From: Rhodobacter aestuarii
GTDB lineage: Bacteria; Pseudomonadota; Alphaproteobacteria; Rhodobacterales; Rhodobacteraceae
NCBI RefSeq assembly: GCF_900156655.1
Contig: NZ_FTOG01000002.1
Location: 1 to 64,000 of the forward strand
Length of the DNA: 64,000 bases
Direction: 5' to 3'
How positions within the stretch are numbered: the first letter of the stretch is position 1; each line of letters starts with the position of its first letter. Under the pieces are notes generated by a model. The model worked only from the letters and a program-made list of their open reading frames with translations, was not told the DNA's origin and made no database searches. This document shows positions 52,695 to 64,000 of the stretch, piece by piece. The translations under genes were made by a program, and so were the position numbers.

Positions 52695-52782
52695 GCGCCG
52701 CTCCGAGAATCAGGGGCGGCCCGGCTGCGCCCCGCCTTGCGAGCCCCTCGGATGGACCATCGCCTTCTCGGCTGCAAGGAAT

Positions 52783-53896
<1,114 letters not shown>

Positions 53897-53919
53897 GACG
53901 TGCCATTGTCAAAGTTTTG

Positions 53920-53948
53920 AAAGGGCGGGGATTTCCCCGCCCTTTTTA
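53920..53948. terminator. Bidirectional terminator between mdh and glycosyltransferase gene
   Basis: Stem AAAGGGCGGGG / CCCCGCCCTTT with a 4-base loop and TT tail. It ends both converging genes. Confidence 0.92.
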
Positions 53949-55007
53949 TTGGCCGCTATGCGGGACGGGATCGAAACCCAGCTTAAGCCGCAAAGCCTCC
54001 AAGAGCGCCGCCTCCCGCGCCATTAAATCCGCGTCAAAGGCCACAGGCGTCAAATCCGGCAGATTGGGGATCACCGTCGCAGCCCGCGCGCCAATCTCGG
54101 GCGCCCAGCGGCGCAGCAAGATACGCTCGGCCAAGCCCTGCGCCTGCGCGGGCGTGATGGTTTTGGCCGCCATATGGATCAACTCCAGCCGTTCAGGCGC
54201 TTGCACATCGTCCAAAACCGCAGAAATCTGCCGCCAGCGCGGCCCCGCATGCGGGTCGGGTTTGCCGAAATGCGGATCGAGCCCGTAACGCAGCATCTTC
54301 AGCAGATAATGCAATTCGGTCAGTCCATCGAAATGCAGCACCCGCAACCCTGCTGCGGGCACAAGATTTGGATCGCGCTCCGGGGGATCATAGCGCGTCA
54401 GCGCATGATGCACGCCGATACAAAGGCCCCGCCCCGCCCGCACCATCGCCTTGCCCATATGATGCCCGCTCAGGCCATGATGCAGCAATTCCCCCGCCTC
54501 GGCGCCATATAGCGCCGCGCCCTCCGTCTCAAACCGCTCCCACGGCAGCCGAAACACGCCCGAAAAGATGTCTTGCACCGGGCGACCGCGCACCCGCACC
54601 CGCTCCGCCACCAAGGCCTGCACCCATGTCTTCTCGGGTTCGATACGCGCAAGGATCCTCTCAACCGTTTCGCCCACCGGGGTCGGGAACAGGAATTCAT
54701 CGGCATCACAATGCAAAAGCCAATCGGCCCGCGTCTGCGCCAAGATGCGGCTCGCATGGTACTTCTGCCGCCCGTTTTGGGTTTTGGGCCGCCGCCCGAT
54801 GCTACGAAAGGCCCAAGCGTCCTCGCCATCCTCATGCAGATGCACGCCTTTGACACCCGATAAAAGCGCCACCGCTTCTGGATTGGGGCGATCAAGGCAC
54901 AGATGCACCTCCGCCGCGCCCATTTCCAAATGATGCCCGGCCCAAGCCGCCAAAAGCGACGCCGGTTCATCGGCCATCGCGACAACCGCCCAAGACACCA
55001 TCTTCAC
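53946..55007 (-). CDS. Glycosyltransferase family 2-like protein
   Basis: A 353-residue protein with a GT-A style core: WAVVAMADEPASLLAAWAGHHLEMGAAEVHLCLD, KYHASRILAQTRADWLLHCDADEFLFP (the Asp-x-Asp metal motif) and a later LHFDGLTELHYLLKMLRYG. This matches the Glyco_tranf_2_4 group that adds sugars to cell-surface structures. It has no obvious signal or membrane helix. It is between mdh and sucC, unrelated to the cycle by function. Confidence 0.85.
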   Translation of the reverse strand: MKMVSWAVVAMADEPASLLAAWAGHHLEMGAAEVHLCLDRPNPEAVALLSGVKGVHLHEDGEDAWAFRSIGRRPKTQNGRQKYHASRILAQTRADWLLHCDADEFLFPTPVGETVERILARIEPEKTWVQALVAERVRVRGRPVQDIFSGVFRLPWERFETEGAALYGAEAGELLHHGLSGHHMGKAMVRAGRGLCIGVHHALTRYDPPERDPNLVPAAGLRVLHFDGLTELHYLLKMLRYGLDPHFGKPDPHAGPRWRQISAVLDDVQAPERLELIHMAAKTITPAQAQGLAERILLRRWAPEIGARAATVIPNLPDLTPVAFDADLMAREAALLEALRLKLGFDPVPHSGQ

Positions 55008-55076
55008 CCCCGAAATGCCTTACTGAAATGTGAGCCGATTCCGTTACCGCAAGCAAGACGAACCACATTTTGCATT

Positions 55077-55114
55077 TTGTGATCACAGTTCCAAAAGGCG
55101 TGATCACAAAACCG
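55077..55114. promoter_or_regulatory. Two GTGATCAC palindromes upstream of sucC
   Basis: The first is TTGTGATCACAG (55077-55088) and the second is GTGATCACAAAACCG (55100-55114), centred 22 bases apart. The 15-base second copy is identical to the site upstream of sdhC. Two copies two helical turns apart suggest cooperative binding. Confidence 0.7.
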
Positions 55115-55215
55115 AATTTCTTCGCACTTCGCCTAGCTTTTGCGCATTTATCATTTTGTTACATGCGGTGAATGTGCCACACCAAGGTCAAAGAAAACAG
55201 CGTGGGAACCAAGCC

Positions 55216-56409
55216 ATGAATATTCACGAATATCAGGCCAAGCAGCTCCTCAAGAGCTACGGCTGCCCGGTCTCGGAAGGGCGGGTCGTGCTCAAGGCCG
55301 ACGAAGCGAAATCGGCGGCAGGGGAGTTGGACGGCCCGCTTTGGGTGGTGAAGGCCCAAATCCATGCGGGCGGTCGCGGCAAAGGCCATTTCGTTGAGCC
55401 CGAAGCCGGCGAAAAAGGCGGCGTGCGCTTGGCGCGTTCGGTGGCCGAGGCCGAAACCGAAGCCCGCAAGATGCTGGGCCGCACGCTGGTCACGCACCAA
55501 ACCGGCCCGGCGGGCAAACAAGTCAACCGTGTCTACATCGAAGAAGGCTCGGACATTGAGCGCGAGCTTTACCTCGCCCTTCTGATCGACCGCAAAACCT
55601 CGCGCGTGTCTTTTGTCTGCTCGACCGAGGGCGGCATGGACATCGAGGAAGTGGCGGCCTCGACCCCTGAAAAAATCCTGTCCTTCTCCGTTGATCCGGC
55701 CACCGGCCTGAGCGATTTCCACGGCCGCCGCATCGCCTTTGCGCTGGGGCTGGAAGGCGTGCTGATCAAACATTGCGTCGCGCTGATCAAAAAGCTCTAC
55801 AAAGCCTTCCTTGAGAAGGACATGGAGATGCTGGAGATCAACCCGCTGATCGTCACCACCGACCATCACATCAAGGTGCTCGACGCGAAACTTGGCTTTG
55901 ACAACAACGCCCTTTACCGCCAGCCCGATATCCTTGATCTGCGCGACGTGACCGAAGAAGACCCGAAAGAGCTGGAAGCCTCGCGGTTCGATCTCAACTA
56001 CATCGCGCTCGATGGCGAGATCGGCTGCATGGTGAACGGCGCGGGCCTTGCGATGGCCACGATGGACATCATCAAGCTTTACGGCTCGGAACCGGCCAAC
56101 TTCCTTGATGTCGGCGGCGGCGCCACGAAAGAGAAAGTGACCGAAGCCTTCAAGATCATCACCTCCGACCCGAAGGTGAAAGGCATTCTCGTCAACATCT
56201 TTGGCGGCATCATGCGCTGTGACATCATCGCCGAAGGCGTGCTGGCGGCGGTGACCGAAGTGGGCCTGAAAGTGCCGCTGGTCGTGCGCCTTGAAGGCAC
56301 GAACGTCGAACTCGGCAAAGAGATCATCGCGAAATCCGGCCTTAACGTGATTGCGGCCGATGATCTGGCCGACGGTGCCAAGAAGATCGTGGCAGCGGTG
56401 AAAGGCTAA
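55216..56409 (+). CDS. sucC: Succinyl-CoA synthetase beta subunit
   Basis: A 397-residue subunit with an ATP-grasp domain ([44 protein letters not shown]) and the ligase part with [18 protein letters not shown] and [16 protein letters not shown]. It makes ATP or GTP from succinyl-CoA. Length is normal. The start at 55216 excludes a longer upstream reading. Confidence 0.97.
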   Translation: MNIHEYQAKQLLKSYGCPVSEGRVVLKADEAKSAAGELDGPLWVVKAQIHAGGRGKGHFVEPEAGEKGGVRLARSVAEAETEARKMLGRTLVTHQTGPAGKQVNRVYIEEGSDIERELYLALLIDRKTSRVSFVCSTEGGMDIEEVAASTPEKILSFSVDPATGLSDFHGRRIAFALGLEGVLIKHCVALIKKLYKAFLEKDMEMLEINPLIVTTDHHIKVLDAKLGFDNNALYRQPDILDLRDVTEEDPKELEASRFDLNYIALDGEIGCMVNGAGLAMATMDIIKLYGSEPANFLDVGGGATKEKVTEAFKIITSDPKVKGILVNIFGGIMRCDIIAEGVLAAVTEVGLKVPLVVRLEGTNVELGKEIIAKSGLNVIAADDLADGAKKIVAAVKG

Positions 56410-56422
56410 GGCGAAAGCGCGC

Positions 56423-56938
56423 ATGGAAACGAAAATTCTACCGACAAAGAAACTGGGGACAGCCGAACTGATGTTTGGCCTCACCATCTTTGTCTTGGGT
56501 CTTCTTCTCGCCCTGAACATCATCGCACTGCGCGGCGCAAGCCGCTCGGATGCAGAGATCATGACCGTGATCGGTTTGGTGTTCATGGCGATTTCCATGC
56601 CCCCTTTGCTTTTGGGACTGCGTCAAAAGCTACGTCCGGCAGGCATGCTCCTGAGCCCGACGGGTTTCCACGACCGCCAGGTTACCAAGCGGGAAGTTCC
56701 GTGGAGCGCGTTGAAGGAAATACGTTTCGACACCCACGCCAAAATGGGGCGCATCGTATTTCTGAAGGTTGATCACCCTGCCTTTTCGCAAGCTGGCATC
56801 CGCATCTCGGCTTGGTTGGCGGCCTACAACAAAGACAAAGGTCTGGGCTACTCAGGCCGTAGCGTTGAAGGCACCGTCGACGACTTCGCCCACGAGCTTC
56901 ATGCCTACGCGTCTCAAGCGCTTGGCCAAACGAGATAA
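56423..56938 (+). CDS. Unknown two-helix membrane protein inside sucCD
   Basis: A 171-residue protein between sucC and sucD. Two hydrophobic segments lie near 15-37 (LMFGLTIFVLGLLLALNIIALRG) and 46-66 (IMTVIGLVFMAISMPPLLLGL). The soluble tail reads LSPTGFHDRQVTKREVPWSALKEIRF, reminiscent of PH-like small membrane proteins (STM3941-like), and ends with DDFAHELHAYASQALGQ. Codon use is less GC-biased than in the two suc genes, pointing to insertion by transfer. The gap to sucC is 13 bases. No function is assigned. Confidence 0.75.
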   Translation: METKILPTKKLGTAELMFGLTIFVLGLLLALNIIALRGASRSDAEIMTVIGLVFMAISMPPLLLGLRQKLRPAGMLLSPTGFHDRQVTKREVPWSALKEIRFDTHAKMGRIVFLKVDHPAFSQAGIRISAWLAAYNKDKGLGYSGRSVEGTVDDFAHELHAYASQALGQTR

Positions 56939-57013
56939 ACCGCGGGCTGCATCTGGCCCGAGAGAATTAGGATCAAGGCGCATGTGTCGCCGATTTCATA
57001 GGGAGAACGCCAC

Positions 57014-57901
57014 ATGGCAGTCCTCGTAAACGAAAACACCAAGGTCATCTGCCAAGGGTTCACCGGCAGCCAAGGCACCTTCCACTCTGAACAAGCCATC
57101 GCCTATGGCACCAAAATGGTTGGCGGCGTGACGCCGGGCAAAGGCGGCTCCGAGCACCTCGGCCTGCCGGTCTTCAACTCGGTCCACGAAGCCAAGCACG
57201 TTACCGGTGCCGATGCGACCGCGATCTACGTGCCCCCGCCCTATGCGGCGGACAGCATCCTTGAAGCGATCGACGCCGAGATGGAACTGATCGTTTGCAT
57301 CACCGAGGGCATTCCGGTGCTCGACATGATGCGGGTGAAACGCGCGCTGGTGGACAGCAAATCGCGCCTCATCGGCCCGAACTGCCCCGGTGTGATGACG
57401 CCCGACGCCTGCAAGATCGGCATCATGCCCGGTTCGATCTTCAAGCGTGGCTCGGTCGGCGTGGTGTCGCGTTCGGGCACGCTCACCTATGAAGCCGTGA
57501 AGCAAACCACCGACGTGGGCCTTGGCCAATCCTCGGCGGTGGGCATCGGCGGCGACCCGATCAAAGGCACCGAGCATATCGACGTGCTTGAGATGTTCCT
57601 CAATGACCCGGAAACCACCTCGATCATCATGATCGGCGAAATCGGTGGCTCGGCGGAAGAAGAAGCCGCCGAATTCCTGATCGAGCAAAAGAAAAAAGGC
57701 CGCTGGAAACCGACCGCGGGCTTCATTGCCGGGCGCACCGCCCCTCCGGGCCGTCGCATGGGCCATGCCGGCGCCATCGTCTCGGGCGGCAAAGGCGATG
57801 CGGAAAGCAAGATCGAAGCCATGAAGAAGGCCGGGATCGTGGTGGCCGATAGCCCCGCAACGCTGGGCGAAGCGGTGCTGGAAGCGATCAAGAAGGGCTA
57901 A
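57014..57901 (+). CDS. sucD: Succinyl-CoA synthetase alpha subunit
   Basis: A 295-residue subunit. The CoA-binding start is [35 protein letters not shown] and the catalytic histidine lies in the C-terminal [16 protein letters not shown] segment, the phospho-histidine site. An active-site Glu segment [18 protein letters not shown] is present. It pairs with SucC in spite of the inserted gene. A strong stem-loop follows. Confidence 0.97.
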   Translation: MAVLVNENTKVICQGFTGSQGTFHSEQAIAYGTKMVGGVTPGKGGSEHLGLPVFNSVHEAKHVTGADATAIYVPPPYAADSILEAIDAEMELIVCITEGIPVLDMMRVKRALVDSKSRLIGPNCPGVMTPDACKIGIMPGSIFKRGSVGVVSRSGTLTYEAVKQTTDVGLGQSSAVGIGGDPIKGTEHIDVLEMFLNDPETTSIIMIGEIGGSAEEEAAEFLIEQKKKGRWKPTAGFIAGRTAPPGRRMGHAGAIVSGGKGDAESKIEAMKKAGIVVADSPATLGEAVLEAIKKG

Positions 57902-57907
57902 GGCCCA

Positions 57908-57940
57908 CGGGGTCGCGGTTGCCAAGGAACCGCGACCCCG
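57908..57940 (+). terminator. Long hairpin after sucD
   Basis: Perfect 13-bp stem CGGGGTCGCGGTT / AACCGCGACCCCG with a 7-base loop, without T-tract. It may partially terminate or protect the sucCD message before the downstream lipoprotein genes. Confidence 0.65.
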
Positions 57941-58038
57941 CTCGTTACCGCCAAGCGACCTTAGGCCGTTTCGCCGTATCGAGTGCCTCGGTTCACCGAG
58001 GATCAAAGGCCGGACGCGGTCAGAAACGGGAGGTTCGA

Positions 58039-58404
58039 ATGAGATCGCACAAGATGATGGGCACCGCCCTTCTGATCAGCCTGTCGCTCGCCGGATGCGG
58101 CACCGCCAATTATGTTGGCGTGTCTGATACCACGGGTGCGACGATGGATGGCCGCGGTCAGGTTCTGCCCTCCGCTTATGGCCCGATCACCACCTACCCG
58201 ATCGTGACGACGCAAAAAGTTCCGCAAGGCACCACGCCCACCGGCTCGACCGGCTATGCAATGGCGAATTCGGCGCGCAGCAATGCGACCATCGTCGATG
58301 GCACCGCCGCGACCTGTGGCCCGGAAAATGCAGGCGGCAATTATGACATTGCCTGCGCACAAGCCGCAGGTCTGCCGAGCGCCGCCTATCCCTATCGTAA
58401 CTGA
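58039..58404 (+). CDS. Small lipoprotein upstream of sucA (first)
   Basis: A 121-residue protein with a lipobox ending LSLAGC (Cys about 19). The mature part has SDTTGATMDGRGQVLPSAYGPITTYPIVTTQKVPQGTTPTG and then two cysteines near CGPENAGGNYDIAC. The upstream frame (57919) lacks a ribosome-binding site, while GGGAGG precedes 58039. No family recognised. It probably sits at the outer membrane. Confidence 0.75.
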   Translation: MRSHKMMGTALLISLSLAGCGTANYVGVSDTTGATMDGRGQVLPSAYGPITTYPIVTTQKVPQGTTPTGSTGYAMANSARSNATIVDGTAATCGPENAGGNYDIACAQAAGLPSAAYPYRN

Positions 58405-58418
58405 TCTTTGGAGCCGTA

Positions 58419-58787
58419 ATGCCCCGCCTTTTGTCGGCCCTTCTGGCCGCTCCCCTGATGCTAACTCTTGCGGCCTGCGACGATAGGCCGTGTTGCACTG
58501 CGCCCAGCGCAGCAGGGGCGATGGCGCCGCCGATTCCGGCGGGACGTCAGTCAAAAGTGGATTTCGAGGCATTGACCGGCATCCGCTCGGACGCGGTGGC
58601 CGCCATCACCGGCACGCCGAATGGCAGCTACGTCTATTACGACCCATTCGCAGCGCCGCCTGCCGCCGTGGAGGCCGCGCCCGCGCATCTGTGTGCGCAG
58701 CACGGAAAAGCGCTCAAAGAGAGCTATATCACCGAACCCGAAGACCATATGCCCGGCATGAAGGTGCTCGTCATCACGTGCCAATGA
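58419..58787 (+). CDS. Small lipoprotein upstream of sucA (second)
   Basis: A 122-residue protein. The signal ends in the lipobox TLAAC (Cys about 20), directly followed by DDRPCCT. The mature region has a conserved-looking VDFEALTGIRSDAVAAITGTPNGSYVYYDP and two late cysteines. It begins 14 bases after the preceding lipoprotein stop and 73 bases before sucA. Function unknown. Confidence 0.75.
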   Translation: MPRLLSALLAAPLMLTLAACDDRPCCTAPSAAGAMAPPIPAGRQSKVDFEALTGIRSDAVAAITGTPNGSYVYYDPFAAPPAAVEAAPAHLCAQHGKALKESYITEPEDHMPGMKVLVITCQ

Positions 58788-58860
58788 CACCGAATTGTCG
58801 CGGCGCATTCCGCGCCGTGACGCCCACAGCCCCTCAACCCGATCTCGCAAGGATCATCAG

Positions 58861-61830
58861 ATGAACGATCACTCTCCGAACGACCAGCTGCATGCTTCGT
58901 CCTTCCTGCAAGGGGCGAATGCAGATTATGTCGAACAGCTTTACGCCAATTACGCCAATGACCCGAATTCGGTGGACCCGGCTTGGGCAGCTTTCTTTGC
59001 CTCGCTGGGGGACAGCGAAGTAGATGCAAAGCGCTCGGCCCATGGGCCGAGCTGGGCGCGTGCCGACTGGCCGCCGAGCCCGGAAGATGATCTGACCGCC
59101 GCGATGACGGGCGAATGGCCGATGCCGGTCGCGCCGAAAGAAACCAAAGCGGCGAGCGAAAAGATTGCCGCAGCGGCGAAAGCAGCGGGCGTTGAAGCCT
59201 CGGAAGAGGCGATCAAGCGCGCCGTGCTCGATTCCATCCGCGCGCTGATGATCATTCGCGCCTACCGGATCCGGGGCCACCTGATTGCCGATCTGGACCC
59301 GCTCGGCATGCGCGCGGGCGACCCCCATCCGGAACTGGACCCGCGGTCTTACGGTTTCACCGATGCCGATATGGATCGCCCGATCTTCATCGACAACGTG
59401 CTCGGGCTGCAAATCGCCTCGATGCGCCAGATCATCGACGTGCTCAAACGCACCTATTGTGGCACCTTCGCGCTGCAATACATGCACATCTCCAACCCCG
59501 AGGAAGCGGGCTGGCTGAAAGAGCGTATCGAAGGCTACGGCAAAGAAATCCAGTTCACCCGTGAAGGCCGTCGCGCCATTCTCAACAAGCTGGTGGAAGC
59601 CGAGGGCTTTGAGAAGTTCCTGCATGTCAAATACACCGGCACCAAACGTTTCGGCCTTGATGGGGCCGAGGCGCTCATTCCGGCGATGGAACAGATCATC
59701 AAACGCGGTGGCGCGCTCGGTCTGAAAGAGGTCGTCATCGGCATGCCGCACCGGGGCCGGTTGAACATCCTCGCCACGGTGATGCAAAAACCCTATCGCG
59801 CGATCTTCCACGAGTTTCAGGGCGGCTCTTACAAGCCCGATGATGTGGATGGTTCGGGCGATGTGAAATACCACCTTGGCGCCTCGTCGGACCGCAGCTT
59901 TGACGGGCAAACCGTCCACCTGTCGCTAACCGCGAACCCCAGCCACCTTGAGGCGGTGAACCCGGTGGTTCTGGGCAAGGTCCGCGCCAAGCAAGACCAA
60001 CTCAACGATGACCCGCGCACGCAAGTGTTGCCGGTGCTTTTGCACGGCGATGCGGCCTTTGCAGGCCAAGGCGTTGTCGCCGAATGTCTCCAGCTTTCGG
60101 GCATTAAGGGGCACCGCACCGGCGGCTGCATCCACATTGTTGTGAACAACCAAATCGGCTTCACCACGGCGCCGCACTTCTCCCGCACCTCGCCCTATCC
60201 GACGGATATCGCCCTGATGGTGGAAGCACCCATTTTCCACGTGAACGGCGATGACCCGGAAGCGGTCGTGCATGCCGCGAAAGTGGCGACCGAGTTCCGC
60301 CAGAAATTCGGCAAGGACGTGGTCATTGATATGTTCTGCTACCGTCGCTTCGGTCACAACGAAGGCGATGAGCCGATGTTCACCAACCCGGCGATGTATA
60401 AAAACATCAAAGGCCACAAGACCACGCTTCAGCTTTACACCGAGCGTCTGGTCGCGGACGGGCTGATCCCCGAAGGCGAAATTGACGATATGAAAGCCGC
60501 CTTCCAAGCGGTGCTGAACGAGGAATACGAGGCCGGCAAACAGTTCCGCCCGAACAAGGCGGACTGGCTCGATGGCCGTTGGAAGCACCTTGATCGGCAA
60601 ACTTCGGATTACGATGCTGGCGTGACCCCGGTGTCGCCCGAACTCTTTGCCGAAGTGGGCAAGGCGCTGACCACCTACCCGGAGGATTTTGAAATCCACC
60701 GCACCGTGGCACGCCAACTCGAAGCCAAGAAAGCCATGTTCGAAAAAGGCGAGGGCTTTGACTGGGCCACCGCCGAAGCATTGGCGTTCGGCACGCTATT
60801 GGCCGAGGGGTTCCCGGTGCGTTTGGCGGGCCAAGACTGTGCGCGTGGCACCTTCAGCCAACGCCATTCGGCGCTGATCAACCAATCCACCGAAGAACGC
60901 TATTACCCGCTCAACCACATCAAACCCGGTCAGGCGAAATACGAAGTCATCGACTCGATGCTGTCGGAATATGCCGTGCTTGGGTTTGAGTATGGCTATT
61001 CGCTGGCCGAGCCGAACGCGCTGACGCTGTGGGAAGCACAGTTTGGCGATTTCGCCAACGGCGCGCAGATCATGTTCGACCAGTTCATCAACTCGGGCGA
61101 ACGCAAATGGCTGCGGATGTCGGGGCTGGTTTGCCTCCTGCCGCATGGGTTTGAAGGCCAAGGGCCGGAGCACTCCTCGGCGCGGCTGGAGCGTTTCTTG
61201 CAGCTTTCGGCGGAAGATAACTGGATCGTCGCCAACTGCTCAACGCCCGCGAACTACTTCCACATTCTGCGCCGTCAGATTCACCGCAACTTCCGCAAAC
61301 CGCTCATCTTGATGACGCCGAAATCGCTTCTGCGTCACCCGCTGTGCACCTCTAAGGCCGAAGATTTCACCACCGGCTCGTTCTTCCGGCGCGTGAATTG
61401 GGATGATGCCGATGGCCAACATCACGGCAATTCGGAACTGACGCTCAAACCCGATGCCGAGATCAAACGCGTCGTGATCTGTTCGGGCAAGGTCTACTAT
61501 GATCTGCTGGCCGAACGCGACAAACGCGGGCTCGAAGATGTCTACATCCTGCGGCTTGAACAATTCTATCCGTTCCCGGCGCATTCGATGGTGACCGAGC
61601 TTGGCCGCTTCAAGGATGCCGAGGTGATCTGGTGCCAAGAAGAGCCGCGCAACCAAGGCGGCTGGACCTTCGTCGAGCCGAACCTTGAATGGGTTCTGTC
61701 GAAAATCGGCGCCAAGCACGGCCGTCCGCGCTACGCGGGCCGGGCGGGCTCCGCCTCTCCGGCGACCGGTCTCGCCTCGCGCCACAAGGCCGAGCAAGAC
61801 GCGCTCGTCAACGACGCGCTGGAGGGCTGA
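58861..61830 (+). CDS. sucA: 2-Oxoglutarate dehydrogenase E1 component
   Basis: A 989-residue thiamine-diphosphate enzyme that decarboxylates 2-oxoglutarate. Landmarks are [73 protein letters not shown] and a C-terminal [24 protein letters not shown]. The N-terminal [30 protein letters not shown] is the usual E1o start that binds E2. The ATG at 58861 has AAGGAT upstream and excludes 22 preceding codons. Confidence 0.97.
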   Translation: MNDHSPNDQLHASSFLQGANADYVEQLYANYANDPNSVDPAWAAFFASLGDSEVDAKRSAHGPSWARADWPPSPEDDLTAAMTGEWPMPVAPKETKAASEKIAAAAKAAGVEASEEAIKRAVLDSIRALMIIRAYRIRGHLIADLDPLGMRAGDPHPELDPRSYGFTDADMDRPIFIDNVLGLQIASMRQIIDVLKRTYCGTFALQYMHISNPEEAGWLKERIEGYGKEIQFTREGRRAILNKLVEAEGFEKFLHVKYTGTKRFGLDGAEALIPAMEQIIKRGGALGLKEVVIGMPHRGRLNILATVMQKPYRAIFHEFQGGSYKPDDVDGSGDVKYHLGASSDRSFDGQTVHLSLTANPSHLEAVNPVVLGKVRAKQDQLNDDPRTQVLPVLLHGDAAFAGQGVVAECLQLSGIKGHRTGGCIHIVVNNQIGFTTAPHFSRTSPYPTDIALMVEAPIFHVNGDDPEAVVHAAKVATEFRQKFGKDVVIDMFCYRRFGHNEGDEPMFTNPAMYKNIKGHKTTLQLYTERLVADGLIPEGEIDDMKAAFQAVLNEEYEAGKQFRPNKADWLDGRWKHLDRQTSDYDAGVTPVSPELFAEVGKALTTYPEDFEIHRTVARQLEAKKAMFEKGEGFDWATAEALAFGTLLAEGFPVRLAGQDCARGTFSQRHSALINQSTEERYYPLNHIKPGQAKYEVIDSMLSEYAVLGFEYGYSLAEPNALTLWEAQFGDFANGAQIMFDQFINSGERKWLRMSGLVCLLPHGFEGQGPEHSSARLERFLQLSAEDNWIVANCSTPANYFHILRRQIHRNFRKPLILMTPKSLLRHPLCTSKAEDFTTGSFFRRVNWDDADGQHHGNSELTLKPDAEIKRVVICSGKVYYDLLAERDKRGLEDVYILRLEQFYPFPAHSMVTELGRFKDAEVIWCQEEPRNQGGWTFVEPNLEWVLSKIGAKHGRPRYAGRAGSASPATGLASRHKAEQDALVNDALEG

Positions 61831-61831
61831 T

Positions 61832-64000
<2,169 letters not shown>

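Noticed and set aside
55159-56598. 479-codon frame antisense to sucC
   Set aside because: Antisense artefact of high GC content; no domain.

Overview
The window looks like chromosomal DNA of a GC-rich alphaproteobacterium of the Rhodobacteraceae, probably close to Rhodobacter (capsulatus-like). The reasons are the TCA-cycle block sdhCDAB / mdh / sucCD / sucAB / lpd, the ethylmalonyl-CoA pathway genes mch and mcl2 beside it, an F0-only ATP synthase operon with a divided b/b' stalk, and an FnrL-type box upstream of cydAB. No rRNA, tRNA, CRISPR array or complete insertion sequence was seen.

Layout. 1-3400: AT-richer accessory island with the 5' part of a serine recombinase, a possible res site and a solitary OLD-type ATPase/TOPRIM nuclease (candidate phage defence). 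3401-5071: 1-Cys peroxiredoxin divergent from an OxyR-like regulator that lacks the second redox cysteine and carries a G10 tract. 5068-13315: haem uptake (hmuRSTUV on minus; haem-monooxygenase-like gene, exbB, exbD, tonB on plus) around a TGA-N9-TCA iron box. 13330-15382: two divergent LuxR-type regulators. 15424-23198: ABC sugar-type transporter, LacI regulator, isomerase and Gfo/Idh dehydrogenase as one operon with a LacI-like operator. 24370-27235: cytochrome bd oxidase cydAB plus the 35-residue cydX. 27623-36861: polA, small proteins, HIT protein, a glycosyltransferase/sulfotransferase/P-loop group, adenosine kinase, nth. 37024-40614: Hint-domain protein, AraC-Ogt fusion, OmpA lipoprotein, FadR-type GntR regulator. 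40686-43297: atpI-B-E-X-F. 43511-44963: ArsR regulator, DUF1989 protein, 54-residue protein. 45152-52694: sdh operon with a lipoprotein gene inside it, then mch, DUF1737, nnrU-like, mcl2, tauE. 52934-64000: mdh, a glycosyltransferase, sucC, an unknown membrane protein, sucD, two small lipoproteins, sucA, sucB and the start of lpd.

How it works together. The right third codes for most of the oxidative TCA cycle from 2-oxoglutarate to oxaloacetate, with acetyl-CoA assimilation steps next to it, feeding the quinone pool (Sdh) that the bd oxidase can drain at low oxygen. The left part serves iron/haem acquisition and peroxide defence.

The most interesting non-coding signals are two shared palindromes: GTGATCAC-centred sites upstream of both sdhC and sucC, and a TGTT-n2-GCGCAAACA site upstream of both sdhC and mdh. 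They suggest two regulators tying the dispersed TCA operons together. The least explained genes are the OLD nuclease, the P-loop protein at 34371, the lipoprotein inside sdh and the membrane protein inside sucCD.
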